Assembly: GCA_964575345.1 (NCBI GenBank)
Contig: CAZNQD010000006.1
Coordinates: 1 to 64,000, forward strand
DNA: 64,000 nucleotides
Source of the DNA: UBA1402 sp964575345
GTDB lineage: Bacteria; Bacteroidota; Bacteroidia; Bacteroidales; UBA1402
Reading direction: 5' to 3'
Under the pieces are notes generated by a model. The model was not told where the DNA came from, made no database searches, and saw only the letters and a program-made list of their open reading frames with translations. Shown here piece after piece: positions 8,931 through 17,366 of this stretch. The first letter of the stretch is position 1; each line of letters begins with the position of its first letter. The position numbers and the translations under genes were made by a program.

Positions 8931-9021
8931 CTTTGAGTATTCTCGGCAAATCGGTTCATGCCAATCTGCACTACGCGACCAGAACATCTATGATAAAACC
9001 AATTAAACTGATTCAAATAGT

Positions 9022-9549
9022 ATGATCGAAAACGAAAACACCACCACCACTCAGGCTGCCCTCGAGGTGGCCCGACATATGATGACCGCAGCACGTACCG
9101 CTCCCAAAGCCAAGGGAATAGACCGACTGGAGCTCTGTTGTGTCAGCGGTGAAGAATTGGAAATCCTGGCTCAAAAAATGGAAGAGATTGGACAGAAAAA
9201 CCAGCGGGCTTCTTTTGCCAGAGATGCCCGAAATATAAGGCAGTCACAGGTTGTAGTACTGATTGGCAGTCGTCGGGGAGAACAAGAGTTGAATTGCGGG
9301 TATTGTGGTTTCCCCGATTGTGCCGAAAAACGTAAAAATCCGGACATTCCCTGTGTTTTTCCGGTCACTGATCTTGGCATTGCCCTGGGTTCGGCTTGTG
9401 CTGTAGCTGCAGACAACCGGGTGGACAACCGGGTAATGTATACCGCCGGCATGGCCGCCCTGGAGCTGGGTTGGCTGAAAGAGTGTTTTTATGCCTTGTC
9501 CATTCCGCTTTCCATTACAGGCAAAAGTCCTTACTTTGACAGAAAATAA
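9022..9549 (+). CDS. DUF2148 ferredoxin-like domain protein
   Basis: 175 residues of unknown biochemical role. A Cys cluster, NCGYCGFPDCAEK followed by PCVF and SACAVA, resembles an iron-sulfur or metal site and is the hallmark of DUF2148. The N-terminal helix (ALEVARHMMTAARTAPKAKG) resembles nitroreductase-like folds. There is no signal peptide or membrane segment. The gene ends six bases before the stop of the convergent ABC exporter. The metal and function are inferred only from the cysteines. Confidence 0.75.
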   Translation: MIENENTTTTQAALEVARHMMTAARTAPKAKGIDRLELCCVSGEELEILAQKMEEIGQKNQRASFARDARNIRQSQVVVLIGSRRGEQELNCGYCGFPDCAEKRKNPDIPCVFPVTDLGIALGSACAVAADNRVDNRVMYTAGMAALELGWLKECFYALSIPLSITGKSPYFDRK

Positions 9550-9555
9550 GCGGAT

Positions 9556-11418
9556 TTAATCTTGGCTGATTGGCCCTTCGAGCGATTGGAGGTCGTAAAG
9601 CTTTTTGAAGTAGCCCTTCTTTTTGAGCAAGGCTTCGTGGGTGCCTCTTTCTACAATACGGCCTTCGTGCAGCACGCAGATCAAATCGGCATTACGGATG
9701 GTTGACAGCCGGTGTGCAATCACAATGGTTGTGCGGTTTTTCATCAGATTTTCCAAGGCTTCCTGTACTAATTTTTCGGATTCTGTGTCCAGGGCCGAAG
9801 TGGCTTCGTCCAATATCAGGATAGGCGGATTTTTCAGGATGGCCCGGGCTATGCTGATGCGTTGACGTTGCCCTCCGGATAATTTACTGCCGCGGTCTCC
9901 GATATTGGTGTCGTAGCCGTGTTCGGTGGCTAGGATAAAATCGTGAGCATTGGCGATTTTTGCTGCTTGAATTACTTGTTCGATGCTGGCGTTTTTTACC
10001 CCGAAGGCTATGTTGTTGTAAAAGCTTTCGTTGAACAGAATCGCTTCCTGATTGACATTGCCCATCAGAGCTCTGAGGTCTTTGATTCTTACTTGTCGGA
10101 TATCGGTTCCGTCAATCAGAATCCCGCCGGAGCTCACATCGTAGAATCGGGGGAGCAAATCAACCAGTGTCGATTTGCCCGAACCCGATTGACCGACCAA
10201 AGCGATGGTTTGTCCTTTGGATATCTGAAGATCAATGTTTTCCAACACGGGTTCGGTTTGATATTTAAAACCGACGTTTTTGTATTCGATGGCTTGGGTA
10301 AATCCTTTTATATCAACAGGATGTTCGGGATCGGTAATGTGATTTTCCGACAAGAGTATCCGATCAATTCTTTCCATGGAGGCCAGGCCTTTCTGTATAT
10401 TGTACCAGGCTTGCGAAAAAGCTTTGGCCGGATTGATGATACTGTAAAAAATAATAAGGTAGTAGATGAATACAGGCGCTGTGATGGCCGAAGATGATTC
10501 GGATAAAATCAGCGAACCACCGAACCATAGTACGATGCCAATAATGGTTGTGCCCAGGAATTCGCTTAGGGGGTGAGCCAGTTGTTGCCGACGGATAATC
10601 CTTTTGGAAGTGCGTTTTAATGTTTCATTCTGCCGGTTGAAATTGGACTGTATTCTGTTTTCGGCATTAAATGCCTTGATAATCCTCAGGCCTGTAAGCG
10701 TTTCTTCGATTTGACTGAGCAATTCCCCCCATTGTGCCTGACCCTCCCGCGAGGGTTTTTTTAGTTGTTTGCTTACCTTGCCCATCAAAAAGCCTGCTAT
10801 GGGCAACAATACAAGAACAAAAAGAGTGAGCTCCCAACTGATAATCAACATGGCAGCAAAATAAATCACTATCATAATGAAGTTCTTAAAGGTCATATCC
10901 AGTGAACTCATTACGGAATTTTCTACTTCTGTCACATCGTTGGACATGCGCGAAATGATATCGCCTTTTTTTTCTTCGGAGAAAAAACCCAAGGGCAGAT
11001 TCAGTACTTTTTCGAAAATCGTATTGCGCAAGTCCCTCAATACAGAAGTTCGTATGGTAATCATGTTGAGCGAGGCCATATACATAAAACCAGTCTTCAG
11101 GAAAGTCATGGCTATCAGGAAGGCTCCCAATATCAGTAAGGTAACTCCTCCTCCGCTTTTTTCGATGGTGGTAACAACAAAAAAATAGAAATTATCCTTG
11201 AGTGCTTCGGCAATATCAGCTGTTGGCAGGCTCCAGACATTTTCGTGATAAGTATAGGCTTGGTCGTTGATCTGGAACAGGATTTCCAGTATCGGAATGA
11301 TCAGGGCAAAAGAAAACAGGCTGAACAAAGTCGACAAGAAGTTGTTCAGTACATTCAGAAATACATTTTTTCTGTAAGGCGGGACCAAACGGAACAGCAG
11401 TCGTATAAAGTCTTTCAT
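9556..11418 (-). CDS. MsbA-type ABC exporter, fused permease and ATPase
   Basis: 620-residue half-transporter that would act as a homodimer in the inner membrane. The six-helix exporter domain covers about residues 1-330. The nucleotide-binding domain (about 360-605) shows Walker A GQSGSGKST, signature LSGGQRQR, Walker B ILILDEAT and switch His in TIVIAHRLST. The organisation matches MsbA-like lipid A/phospholipid flippases and multidrug exporters; sequence alone does not separate these. It is a single gene, convergent with the DUF2148 gene and followed upstream by the tRNA-Val region. Lipid A export is plausible given waaA and LPS-transport genes elsewhere in the window. Confidence 0.85.
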   Translation of the reverse strand: MKDFIRLLFRLVPPYRKNVFLNVLNNFLSTLFSLFSFALIIPILEILFQINDQAYTYHENVWSLPTADIAEALKDNFYFFVVTTIEKSGGGVTLLILGAFLIAMTFLKTGFMYMASLNMITIRTSVLRDLRNTIFEKVLNLPLGFFSEEKKGDIISRMSNDVTEVENSVMSSLDMTFKNFIMIVIYFAAMLIISWELTLFVLVLLPIAGFLMGKVSKQLKKPSREGQAQWGELLSQIEETLTGLRIIKAFNAENRIQSNFNRQNETLKRTSKRIIRRQQLAHPLSEFLGTTIIGIVLWFGGSLILSESSSAITAPVFIYYLIIFYSIINPAKAFSQAWYNIQKGLASMERIDRILLSENHITDPEHPVDIKGFTQAIEYKNVGFKYQTEPVLENIDLQISKGQTIALVGQSGSGKSTLVDLLPRFYDVSSGGILIDGTDIRQVRIKDLRALMGNVNQEAILFNESFYNNIAFGVKNASIEQVIQAAKIANAHDFILATEHGYDTNIGDRGSKLSGGQRQRISIARAILKNPPILILDEATSALDTESEKLVQEALENLMKNRTTIVIAHRLSTIRNADLICVLHEGRIVERGTHEALLKKKGYFKKLYDLQSLEGPISQD

Positions 11419-11467
11419 TATGAAGCAGCGTAGAGGTAAATGGCCGAAAGATAGTGTATAAAATCCG

Positions 11468-11500
11468 AAAAAAAAAGCCTCGAAAAATCCCTCGAGGCTT
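11468..11500 (-). terminator. rho-independent terminator of tRNA-Val
   Basis: On the minus strand an 8-bp perfect stem (AAGCCTCG / CGAGGCTT, 10-base loop) is followed by a T-run, seven bases past the tRNA 3' end. Confidence 0.8.
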
Positions 11501-11506
11501 AGTATG

Positions 11507-11581
11507 TGGGCGTTGACGGATTCGAACCGCCGACCCTCTGCTTGTAAGGCAGATGCTCTGAACCAGCTGAGCTAAACGCCC
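11507..11581 (-). tRNA. tRNA-Val (anticodon UAC)
   Basis: A complete 75-nt cloverleaf on the minus strand: acceptor GGGCGTT/AACGCCC with discriminator A, D-arm GCTC/GAGC, anticodon stem TCTGC/GCAGA around loop CTTACAA (anticodon TAC), and T-arm with TTCGAAT. The 3' CCA is not encoded. It stands alone with its own promoter and terminator. Confidence 0.97.
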
Positions 11582-11601
11582 TTTTCTTTCAAAAAGCGCG
11601 G

Positions 11602-11632
11602 CAAAGATAATTTGATTTTTTATCCCGGCAAA
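11602..11632 (-). promoter_or_regulatory. promoter of tRNA-Val
   Basis: On the minus strand TTTG at 11632-11629, a 19-base spacer, then TATCTTTG at 11609-11602: an ideal Bacteroidota -33/-7 pair, about 20 bases before the tRNA 5' end. Confidence 0.75.
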
Positions 11633-11727
11633 TTATTATTCAATAAATTTTTTAAAACGGCTGGAGGGTCTTATTAAAAAAAAGAACAAAACTTGATGAA
11701 ATGTGCGGCTATATCATTGCAAAATAG

Positions 11728-11735
11728 TATCTTTG
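11728..11735 (+). promoter_or_regulatory. -7 element of purB promoter
   Basis: TATCTTTG, 32 bases upstream of the purB ATG at 11768. It lies inside the longer open frame that begins at 11693, which argues for the downstream start. No -33 TTG at proper spacing. Confidence 0.5.
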
Positions 11736-11767
11736 CACCGCTTCTTTTAAAAAACGAACAAAAGGGA

Positions 11768-13111
11768 ATGGATTTAACTGAATTGACGGCCATATCTCCC
11801 GTAGATGGCAGGTATCGCAGCAAAACTTCAGCTTTGGCAGATTATTTTTCGGAATTTGCGCTGATGCGTTATCGCGTACAGGTCGAAGTGGAGTATTTTA
11901 TCGCCCTCTGCCGTTTGCCTCTGGAACAATTAAAACAAGTTCCGCTGGAGAACTTTGAACTTCTCCGTAAGATATATAAGGACTTTAATGCCGCAGATGC
12001 TCAGCGTATTAAAGATATTGAGCAGGTTACCAACCACGATGTCAAGGCTGTTGAGTATTTTCTCAAGGAACGTTTCGACAAACTTGGCATGCATGCCTTC
12101 AAAGAATTCATTCATTTCGGCCTGACCTCGCAGGATATCAACAATACCGCTGTGCCGCTTTCCATAAAAGAAGCTGTAGAAGAACAATACTTTCCTGTAA
12201 TTGAGGCCTTGTGTGAACAGCTTGAAGATCTGGCGCAGGAATGGAAAGAGGTTCCCATGTTGGCCAGAACTCACGGACAGCCTGCTTCGCCTACCCGTTT
12301 GGGTAAAGAGCTGATGGTCTTTGTTTACAGGCTCAAAGAACAACTGAAGTCTCTGAAAACAGTACCACATTCTGCCAAATTCGGAGGAGCTACCGGCAAT
12401 TTCAATGCCCATTGTGCCGCTTACCCTGTCTACGACTGGAAAGCCTTTGCAGCAGATTTCTTAGGGAACACCCTGGGCCTTAAACGCGAAGAATTTACCA
12501 CTCAAATTTCCAATTACGACAATCTCGCCGCCCTTTTTGACGGCCTAAGGCGCATTAATACAATATTACTCGATCTTGACAGGGATATGTGGCTGTACAT
12601 TTCTATGGATTACTTTAAACAGAAAATCAAAGCGGGCGAAGTCGGTTCATCGGCTATGCCCCACAAGGTGAACCCCATAGATTTTGAGAATTCCGAAGGC
12701 AACATAGGGCTGGCCAATGCTTTGTTTGCCCATTTGGCCGACAAATTGCCGGTATCGCGTCTTCAGCGTGATTTAAGCGACTCCACGGTATTGAGGAATG
12801 TTGGTGTACCCCTGGCGCATACCCTTATAGCCATTCAAAGTACCAAAAAAGGATTGAGCAAATTGGTACTGAACCCTTTGGCAATACAACAAGATCTGGA
12901 TAATCACTGGGCCGTGGTTGCCGAAGGTCTACAAACCATACTCAGGCGTGAAGCCTATCCGGCGCCCTACGAAGCGCTCAAAGCTTTGACACGTACCAAC
13001 CAGACCATTACTGAAGCATCCATTCAGGAATTTATTTCAAAGTTGGATATTTCTGATGCCGTGAAGGCAGAGCTCAGAAACATAACCCCCGGCACATATA
13101 CAGGAAATTAA
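11768..13111 (+). CDS. purB: adenylosuccinate lyase
   Basis: Catalyses two fumarate-releasing steps of purine synthesis: SAICAR to AICAR, and adenylosuccinate to AMP. 447 residues from MDLTELTAISPVDGRY, which aligns with the E. coli type start (ELSSLTAVSPVDGRY). The fumarase/ASL signature is GSSAMPHKVNPIDFENSEGN (near residue 295). The catalytic His-containing segment is ARTHGQPASPTRLGKEL (near 170). The open frame extends 25 codons upstream, but a promoter element lies within that extension. The length is normal for the E. coli-like long ASL group. Another purine gene, purL, lies at 20-23.7 kb but is not in the same operon. Confidence 0.96.
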   Translation: MDLTELTAISPVDGRYRSKTSALADYFSEFALMRYRVQVEVEYFIALCRLPLEQLKQVPLENFELLRKIYKDFNAADAQRIKDIEQVTNHDVKAVEYFLKERFDKLGMHAFKEFIHFGLTSQDINNTAVPLSIKEAVEEQYFPVIEALCEQLEDLAQEWKEVPMLARTHGQPASPTRLGKELMVFVYRLKEQLKSLKTVPHSAKFGGATGNFNAHCAAYPVYDWKAFAADFLGNTLGLKREEFTTQISNYDNLAALFDGLRRINTILLDLDRDMWLYISMDYFKQKIKAGEVGSSAMPHKVNPIDFENSEGNIGLANALFAHLADKLPVSRLQRDLSDSTVLRNVGVPLAHTLIAIQSTKKGLSKLVLNPLAIQQDLDNHWAVVAEGLQTILRREAYPAPYEALKALTRTNQTITEASIQEFISKLDISDAVKAELRNITPGTYTGN

Positions 13112-13169
13112 CACATACACACAGTCTTAACCGCAGAGGTTATTCCATTTATTTTTTTAAAGAACAACA

Positions 13170-14959
13170 ATGACAACAAACAATGAAAACCGGACAGGAA
13201 AGCCTGACGAAGGTGCAGCTGTAAACCGGGAAGAGCAAAACAAGAAAACAAATTCCGATCAAAACTCTCATGATGATTACCCCCGACGTCCTTTTAACAG
13301 CGAAGGTTCCCAGGATCTTCCCAGGCGTCCTTACAGTTCGGAGGGCTCGCAGGATCGTCCCCGCCGTCCCTTCGTTTCGGAGGGTTCCCAGGATCGTCCC
13401 CGCCGCAGTTACAGTGACCAGGGCAATAGTTTTGGCAATTACGGTTCAGACCGTCCGCGCCGTTCCTTTGGCAGCGAAGGCTCCCAGGATCGTCCCCGCC
13501 GTCCCTACAGTTCGGAGGGCTCGCAGGATCGTCCACGCCGTCCCTACAGTTCGGAGGGCTCGCAGGATCGTCCCCGCCGTCCCTANNNNNNNNNNNNNNN
13601 NNNNNNNNNNNNNNNNNNNNNNNNNNNNNNNNNNNNNNNNNNNNNNNNNNNNNNNNNNNNNNNNNNNNNNNNNNNNNNNNNNNNNGTTCAGACCGTCCCC
13701 GCCGTCCTTACGGCAGCGAAGGTTCTCAGGATCGTCCCCGCCGTCCTTACGGCAGCGAAGGTTCTCAGGATCGTCCCCGTCGTAATTACGGTGACCAGGG
13801 CAATACTTTTGGCAATTACGGTTCAGACCGTCCGCGCCGCAGCTTCGACAGTGAAGGCTCACAGGATCGTCCCCGCCGTCCCTTTGGCAACGAAGGCTCC
13901 CAGGATCGTCCGCGTCGTCCTTACGACAGCGAAGGTTCCCAGAATCGTCCCCGCCGTCCCTACGGTTCGGAGGGTTCTCAGGATCGTCCCCGCCGCAGTT
14001 ACGGTGACCAGGGCAATAGTTTTGGCAATTACGGTTCAGACCGTCCGCGCCGCAGCTATGGTAATGAAGGATATCAGGATCGTTCTCGTCTCCGTCCTAA
14101 TTTTAACGAAACCTCAGAAAAACTGCATTCCGATGGCCGGCCTAAACGTCCCCGCATCAAGAAATCTTCTTCTGAGGATTCCGGTTATTTCCCCCTTAAG
14201 GACACGTCTATACCTAAATATGCTCCAGACCTGGATCCGGATACCCCGATACGTTTGAATAAATTTTTGTCTAACGCAGGTATATGTTCCCGCAGGGAAG
14301 CCGATGAATTTATCCAGGCAGGAGTCATCAAGGTCAATGGAGAAGTGGTTTCCGAGCTGGGAGTCAAGATTAAGCCAACCGACGAAGTCATGTTCCATGA
14401 CCAGCCTGTAAACATTGAGCGCAAAGTGTATGTTTTGCTCAACAAGCCCAAAGACTGCGTAACCACCTCGGATGATCCTCAGGAACGTTTAACTGTGATG
14501 GATTTGGTAAAAAATGCCTGTCGCGAAAGAATATATCCCGTGGGAAGGCTCGACAGGAATACAACAGGAGTTTTATTGCTTACCAACGACGGAGATTTGG
14601 CTTCCAAGCTATCTCATCCCAAATTCGAAAAACGTAAAATATATCAGGCGACACTCGATAGGGATCTTACCGAAGAGGACATGCAGAAAATAGCTAAAGG
14701 CATAGTGCTGGACGACGAAAAAATTGCCGTCGACGAACTCAGTTTTGTATCTCCGGATCAAAAGAATGTGATTGGCATAGAGATACATTCGGGCCAGAAC
14801 AGGGTGGTACGCCGTCTCTTTGAACAGGTCGGTTATAAGGTGTATAAGCTGGACAGGGTTTATTTTGCCGGACTGACCAAAAAGAACCTGCCGCGCGGAC
14901 GCTGGAGATATCTGAGCGATAAAGAGGTTTCCCTGTTAAAAATGGGTGCTTTTGTATAA
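13170..14959 (+). CDS. rRNA pseudouridine synthase (RsuA/RluB family) with long repeat-rich N-terminal extension; interrupted by assembly gap
   Basis: Isomerises a uridine in rRNA. The C-terminal about 240 residues hold an S4 RNA-binding domain (LNKFLSNAGICSRREADEFI) and the catalytic domain with Asp in VGRLDRNTTGVLLLTNDGDL. Before them lies a short acidic/polar leader (residues 1-37), then a disordered, Arg-rich tandem repeat array of 13-residue units such as PRRPYSSEGSQDR. The 100-N gap splits the frame: the start is in frame 0 and the remainder in frame 2. A true missing length equal to 2 modulo 3 restores one continuous gene. The extension may add RNA or ribosome affinity (inference). asnS follows after 15 bases. 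Confidence 0.85.
13281..14083 (+). repeat. 39-bp coding tandem repeat array (with 57-bp variant units)
   Basis: Sixteen complete units are visible, plus two cut by the gap. The short unit encodes 13 residues (PRRPYSSEGSQDR and variants). The long unit encodes 19 (PRRSYSDQGNSFGNYGSDR) and recurs with two to four short units between copies where both ends are visible, giving a higher-order pattern. The repeats explain why assembly failed here. Confidence 0.92.
13586..13685. other. assembly gap (100 N) inside the repeat array
   Basis: Exactly 100 N, a placeholder length. The frame shift across it implies the real missing length is 2 modulo 3. Confidence 0.98.
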
Positions 14960-14974
14960 AGTTGAATTAGAGCC

Positions 14975-16381
14975 ATGAATAAAGTGCAAAAAACAAAAAT
15001 CGTTGATCTGCTTCAGAGAGAAGATTTTGGAACCGTAGTACAGGTCAAGGGCTGGGTCAGGACCCGGCGCGGAAATAAACAGGTAGGTTTCGTTGCTTTG
15101 AACGACGGTTCTACTATCCATAATATTCAGATTGTAGTAGAATTGGCCTCTTTTGATGAAGAACTGCTCAAACAATTAACCACTGGTGCCTGCATCCGGG
15201 TGGATGGTGTTCTTTCGGAATCGCCTGCTGAGGGTCAAAAGGCTGAGATTCAGGCCAAAGAGATCGAAGTATACGGTGTTGCCGATCCCAACACGTATCC
15301 TCTGCAAAAGAAAGGCCATACCCTGGAATTTTTGAGAGAAATTGCCCACTTGCGCCCCAGAACCAACACCTTTGGAGCTATCTTCAGAATAAGACATGAA
15401 ATGGCCCAGGCCATTCATCGTTTTTTCCACGACAACGGCTTTTATTATTTTCATTCACCCATTATTACGGCTTCCGATTGTGAAGGTGCAGGACAAATGT
15501 TTCAGGTTACCACCCTGAATCTGTACAATTTAAAAAAGAACGATAAGGCTGAAATCGATTATTCCGAAGACTTCTTTGGTAAACAGACCAGCCTCACTGT
15601 CTCCGGTCAGCTCGAAGCTGAATTGGCGGCAATGGCCCTGGGGGCTGTTTATACTTTCGGGCCCACATTCAGGGCCGAGAATTCCAATACACCCCGTCAC
15701 CTGGCTGAATTCTGGATGGTAGAGCCCGAAGTGGCTTTTAACGAGATTCAGGATAATATGGATTTAGCCGAAAGGTTCATTAAATACTGTATAAAGTGGG
15801 CACTGGATCGTTGTCAGGACGATTTAGCCTTCCTGAGCAAAATGTATGATAACGACTTGTTCGACAGGCTCAGGTTTGTTGTGGAGAATCAGTTTGTACG
15901 CTTGGCCTATACCGAAGGTATCAAGATCCTGGAAGCAGCGGTTGCGCAGGGACACAAGTTTGAATTTCCTGTTTACTGGGGTGCTGATCTGGCATCAGAA
16001 CATGAACGTTATCTGGTGGAAGAGCATTTCAAAAAACCGGTGATCTTAACAGACTATCCCAAGGAGATCAAGTCTTTCTACATGAAACAGAACGACGATG
16101 GCAAAACGGTGCGGGCTATGGATGTTCTTTTTCCCAAAATCGGCGAAATCATTGGCGGCTCGCAACGTGAAGAGAACTACGACAAATTATTGAGCCGGGC
16201 CAAAGAAATGGGAGTTCCGGACAAAGATATCTACTGGTATCTGGATACCCGTCGTTACGGTACTGCTCCTCACTCGGGTTTTGGGCTGGGCTTTGAACGC
16301 CTGTTGCTCTTTGTTACAGGCATGGCCAATATCCGCGATGTAATACCATTCCCAAGGACACCGCGTAACGCCGATTTTTAA
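14975..16381 (+). CDS. asnS: asparaginyl-tRNA synthetase
   Basis: Charges tRNA-Asn with asparagine. 468 residues: an OB-fold anticodon-binding domain at the N-terminus (VQVKGWVRTRRGNKQVGF), then the class IIb catalytic core with motif 2 (FRAENSNTPRHLAEFWMVEP) and motif 3 (GFGLGFERLLLFVTGMANIR). The motif-2 residues following FRAE are those of AsnRS rather than AspRS. It lies 15 bases after the pseudouridine synthase and 16 bases before RNase Z, suggesting a shared translation-related transcript. Length is standard. Confidence 0.96.
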   Translation: MNKVQKTKIVDLLQREDFGTVVQVKGWVRTRRGNKQVGFVALNDGSTIHNIQIVVELASFDEELLKQLTTGACIRVDGVLSESPAEGQKAEIQAKEIEVYGVADPNTYPLQKKGHTLEFLREIAHLRPRTNTFGAIFRIRHEMAQAIHRFFHDNGFYYFHSPIITASDCEGAGQMFQVTTLNLYNLKKNDKAEIDYSEDFFGKQTSLTVSGQLEAELAAMALGAVYTFGPTFRAENSNTPRHLAEFWMVEPEVAFNEIQDNMDLAERFIKYCIKWALDRCQDDLAFLSKMYDNDLFDRLRFVVENQFVRLAYTEGIKILEAAVAQGHKFEFPVYWGADLASEHERYLVEEHFKKPVILTDYPKEIKSFYMKQNDDGKTVRAMDVLFPKIGEIIGGSQREENYDKLLSRAKEMGVPDKDIYWYLDTRRYGTAPHSGFGLGFERLLLFVTGMANIRDVIPFPRTPRNADF

Positions 16382-16397
16382 TTCAACCGGCCGGTCT

Positions 16398-17336
16398 ATG
16401 GATTGTTTTCATTTACATATTCTGGGTTGTGGTTCGGCTTTGCCTACCAAAAGACATTATCCGACAGCGCAAATCGTACATCTGCGGGGAAAGCTGTTTA
16501 TGATAGATTGCGGAGAAGGCAGTCAGCTGCAGTTCAGACAAACCGGTTTGAATTACAATCGTATAGGCGATATTTTTATTTCTCATTTGCACGGGGATCA
16601 CTGTTTTGGCCTGTTGGGCATGATTTCAACCATGGGCCTGTTGGGCAGAAACGCTCCCTTACGCATACATGCCAGGCCGGAACTCGAAAAGCTGATGCAG
16701 CCTCAGCTGGATTATTTTTGCAGGGATTTGCCCTTTCAGGTGGAATTTGTTTCGTTCGATTCCGACAGTTACTCTCTGGTTTACGAAGATCGCAGTCTGG
16801 AAATTTATTGTTTCCCCTTGAGCCACAGGGTTAAGTCTGCCGGTTTTTTGTTCAGGGAAAAACCTCGCCAACGGCACATAATTAAAGAGATGATTGATTT
16901 TTACGGGATTCCGCTCAAAGAGATCCCCGCCATAAAAGAAGGAGCCGACTTTGTTGATTCCCAAGGCAGGCTGATCGCTAACTATCGTCTGACCCGGCCT
17001 CCCAAAGCAACTATGTCCTATGCCTTTTGCTCCGACACAGCTTACGACGAAAACGTAATTGAGTATATTAAAGGCGTCAACCTTCTGTATCATGAGGCTA
17101 CGTTTGGAGACGATCTGGAAGAGTTGGCAGAGGCCACCATGCACTCAACAGCCTCACAGGCAGCTCGAATAGCTCAGAAAGCCGGAGTTGGACAATTGAT
17201 TATTGGTCATTATTCCGCCCGTTATACCAACGAGGACATTCTTTTGCAGCAGGCCCGGGCTGTTTTTCCCAACACAGAACTGGCGGATGAGGGAAAACGC
17301 TTTGATGTGGCAGCTTTGACAGAAACAAACAAATAA
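16398..17336 (+). CDS. rnz: ribonuclease Z
   Basis: Zinc endonuclease that trims tRNA 3' trailers. This fits a genome whose visible tRNA does not encode CCA. 312 residues, metallo-beta-lactamase fold: GCGSALPTKRHYPTAQI at the start, the metal motif HLHGDHCFGL (near residue 62), FCSDTAY with the metal-bridging Asp, HEATF, and the AxxHSTxxQAA region before IIGHYSARY. This is the short RNase Z form of normal length. It is the third gene of a tight plus-strand group after the pseudouridine synthase and asnS. Confidence 0.93.
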   Translation: MDCFHLHILGCGSALPTKRHYPTAQIVHLRGKLFMIDCGEGSQLQFRQTGLNYNRIGDIFISHLHGDHCFGLLGMISTMGLLGRNAPLRIHARPELEKLMQPQLDYFCRDLPFQVEFVSFDSDSYSLVYEDRSLEIYCFPLSHRVKSAGFLFREKPRQRHIIKEMIDFYGIPLKEIPAIKEGADFVDSQGRLIANYRLTRPPKATMSYAFCSDTAYDENVIEYIKGVNLLYHEATFGDDLEELAEATMHSTASQAARIAQKAGVGQLIIGHYSARYTNEDILLQQARAVFPNTELADEGKRFDVAALTETNK

Positions 17337-17366
17337 TCCATTAATTTTAGCTCTAAATTCGAAACC

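Noticed and set aside
11693..11767. Longer N-terminus for purB
   Set aside because: The extension contains the TATCTTTG promoter element, and the protein family starts at the downstream ATG.
13270..13862. Additional open frames on both strands across the repeat array
   Set aside because: They are side products of the 39-bp periodicity and the N run; only the frame joined to the S4/catalytic domains makes sense.
13281..14083. CRISPR-like regularly spaced repeat array
   Set aside because: Units are contiguous, in frame and code for a low-complexity protein segment; there are no unique spacers and no cas genes.
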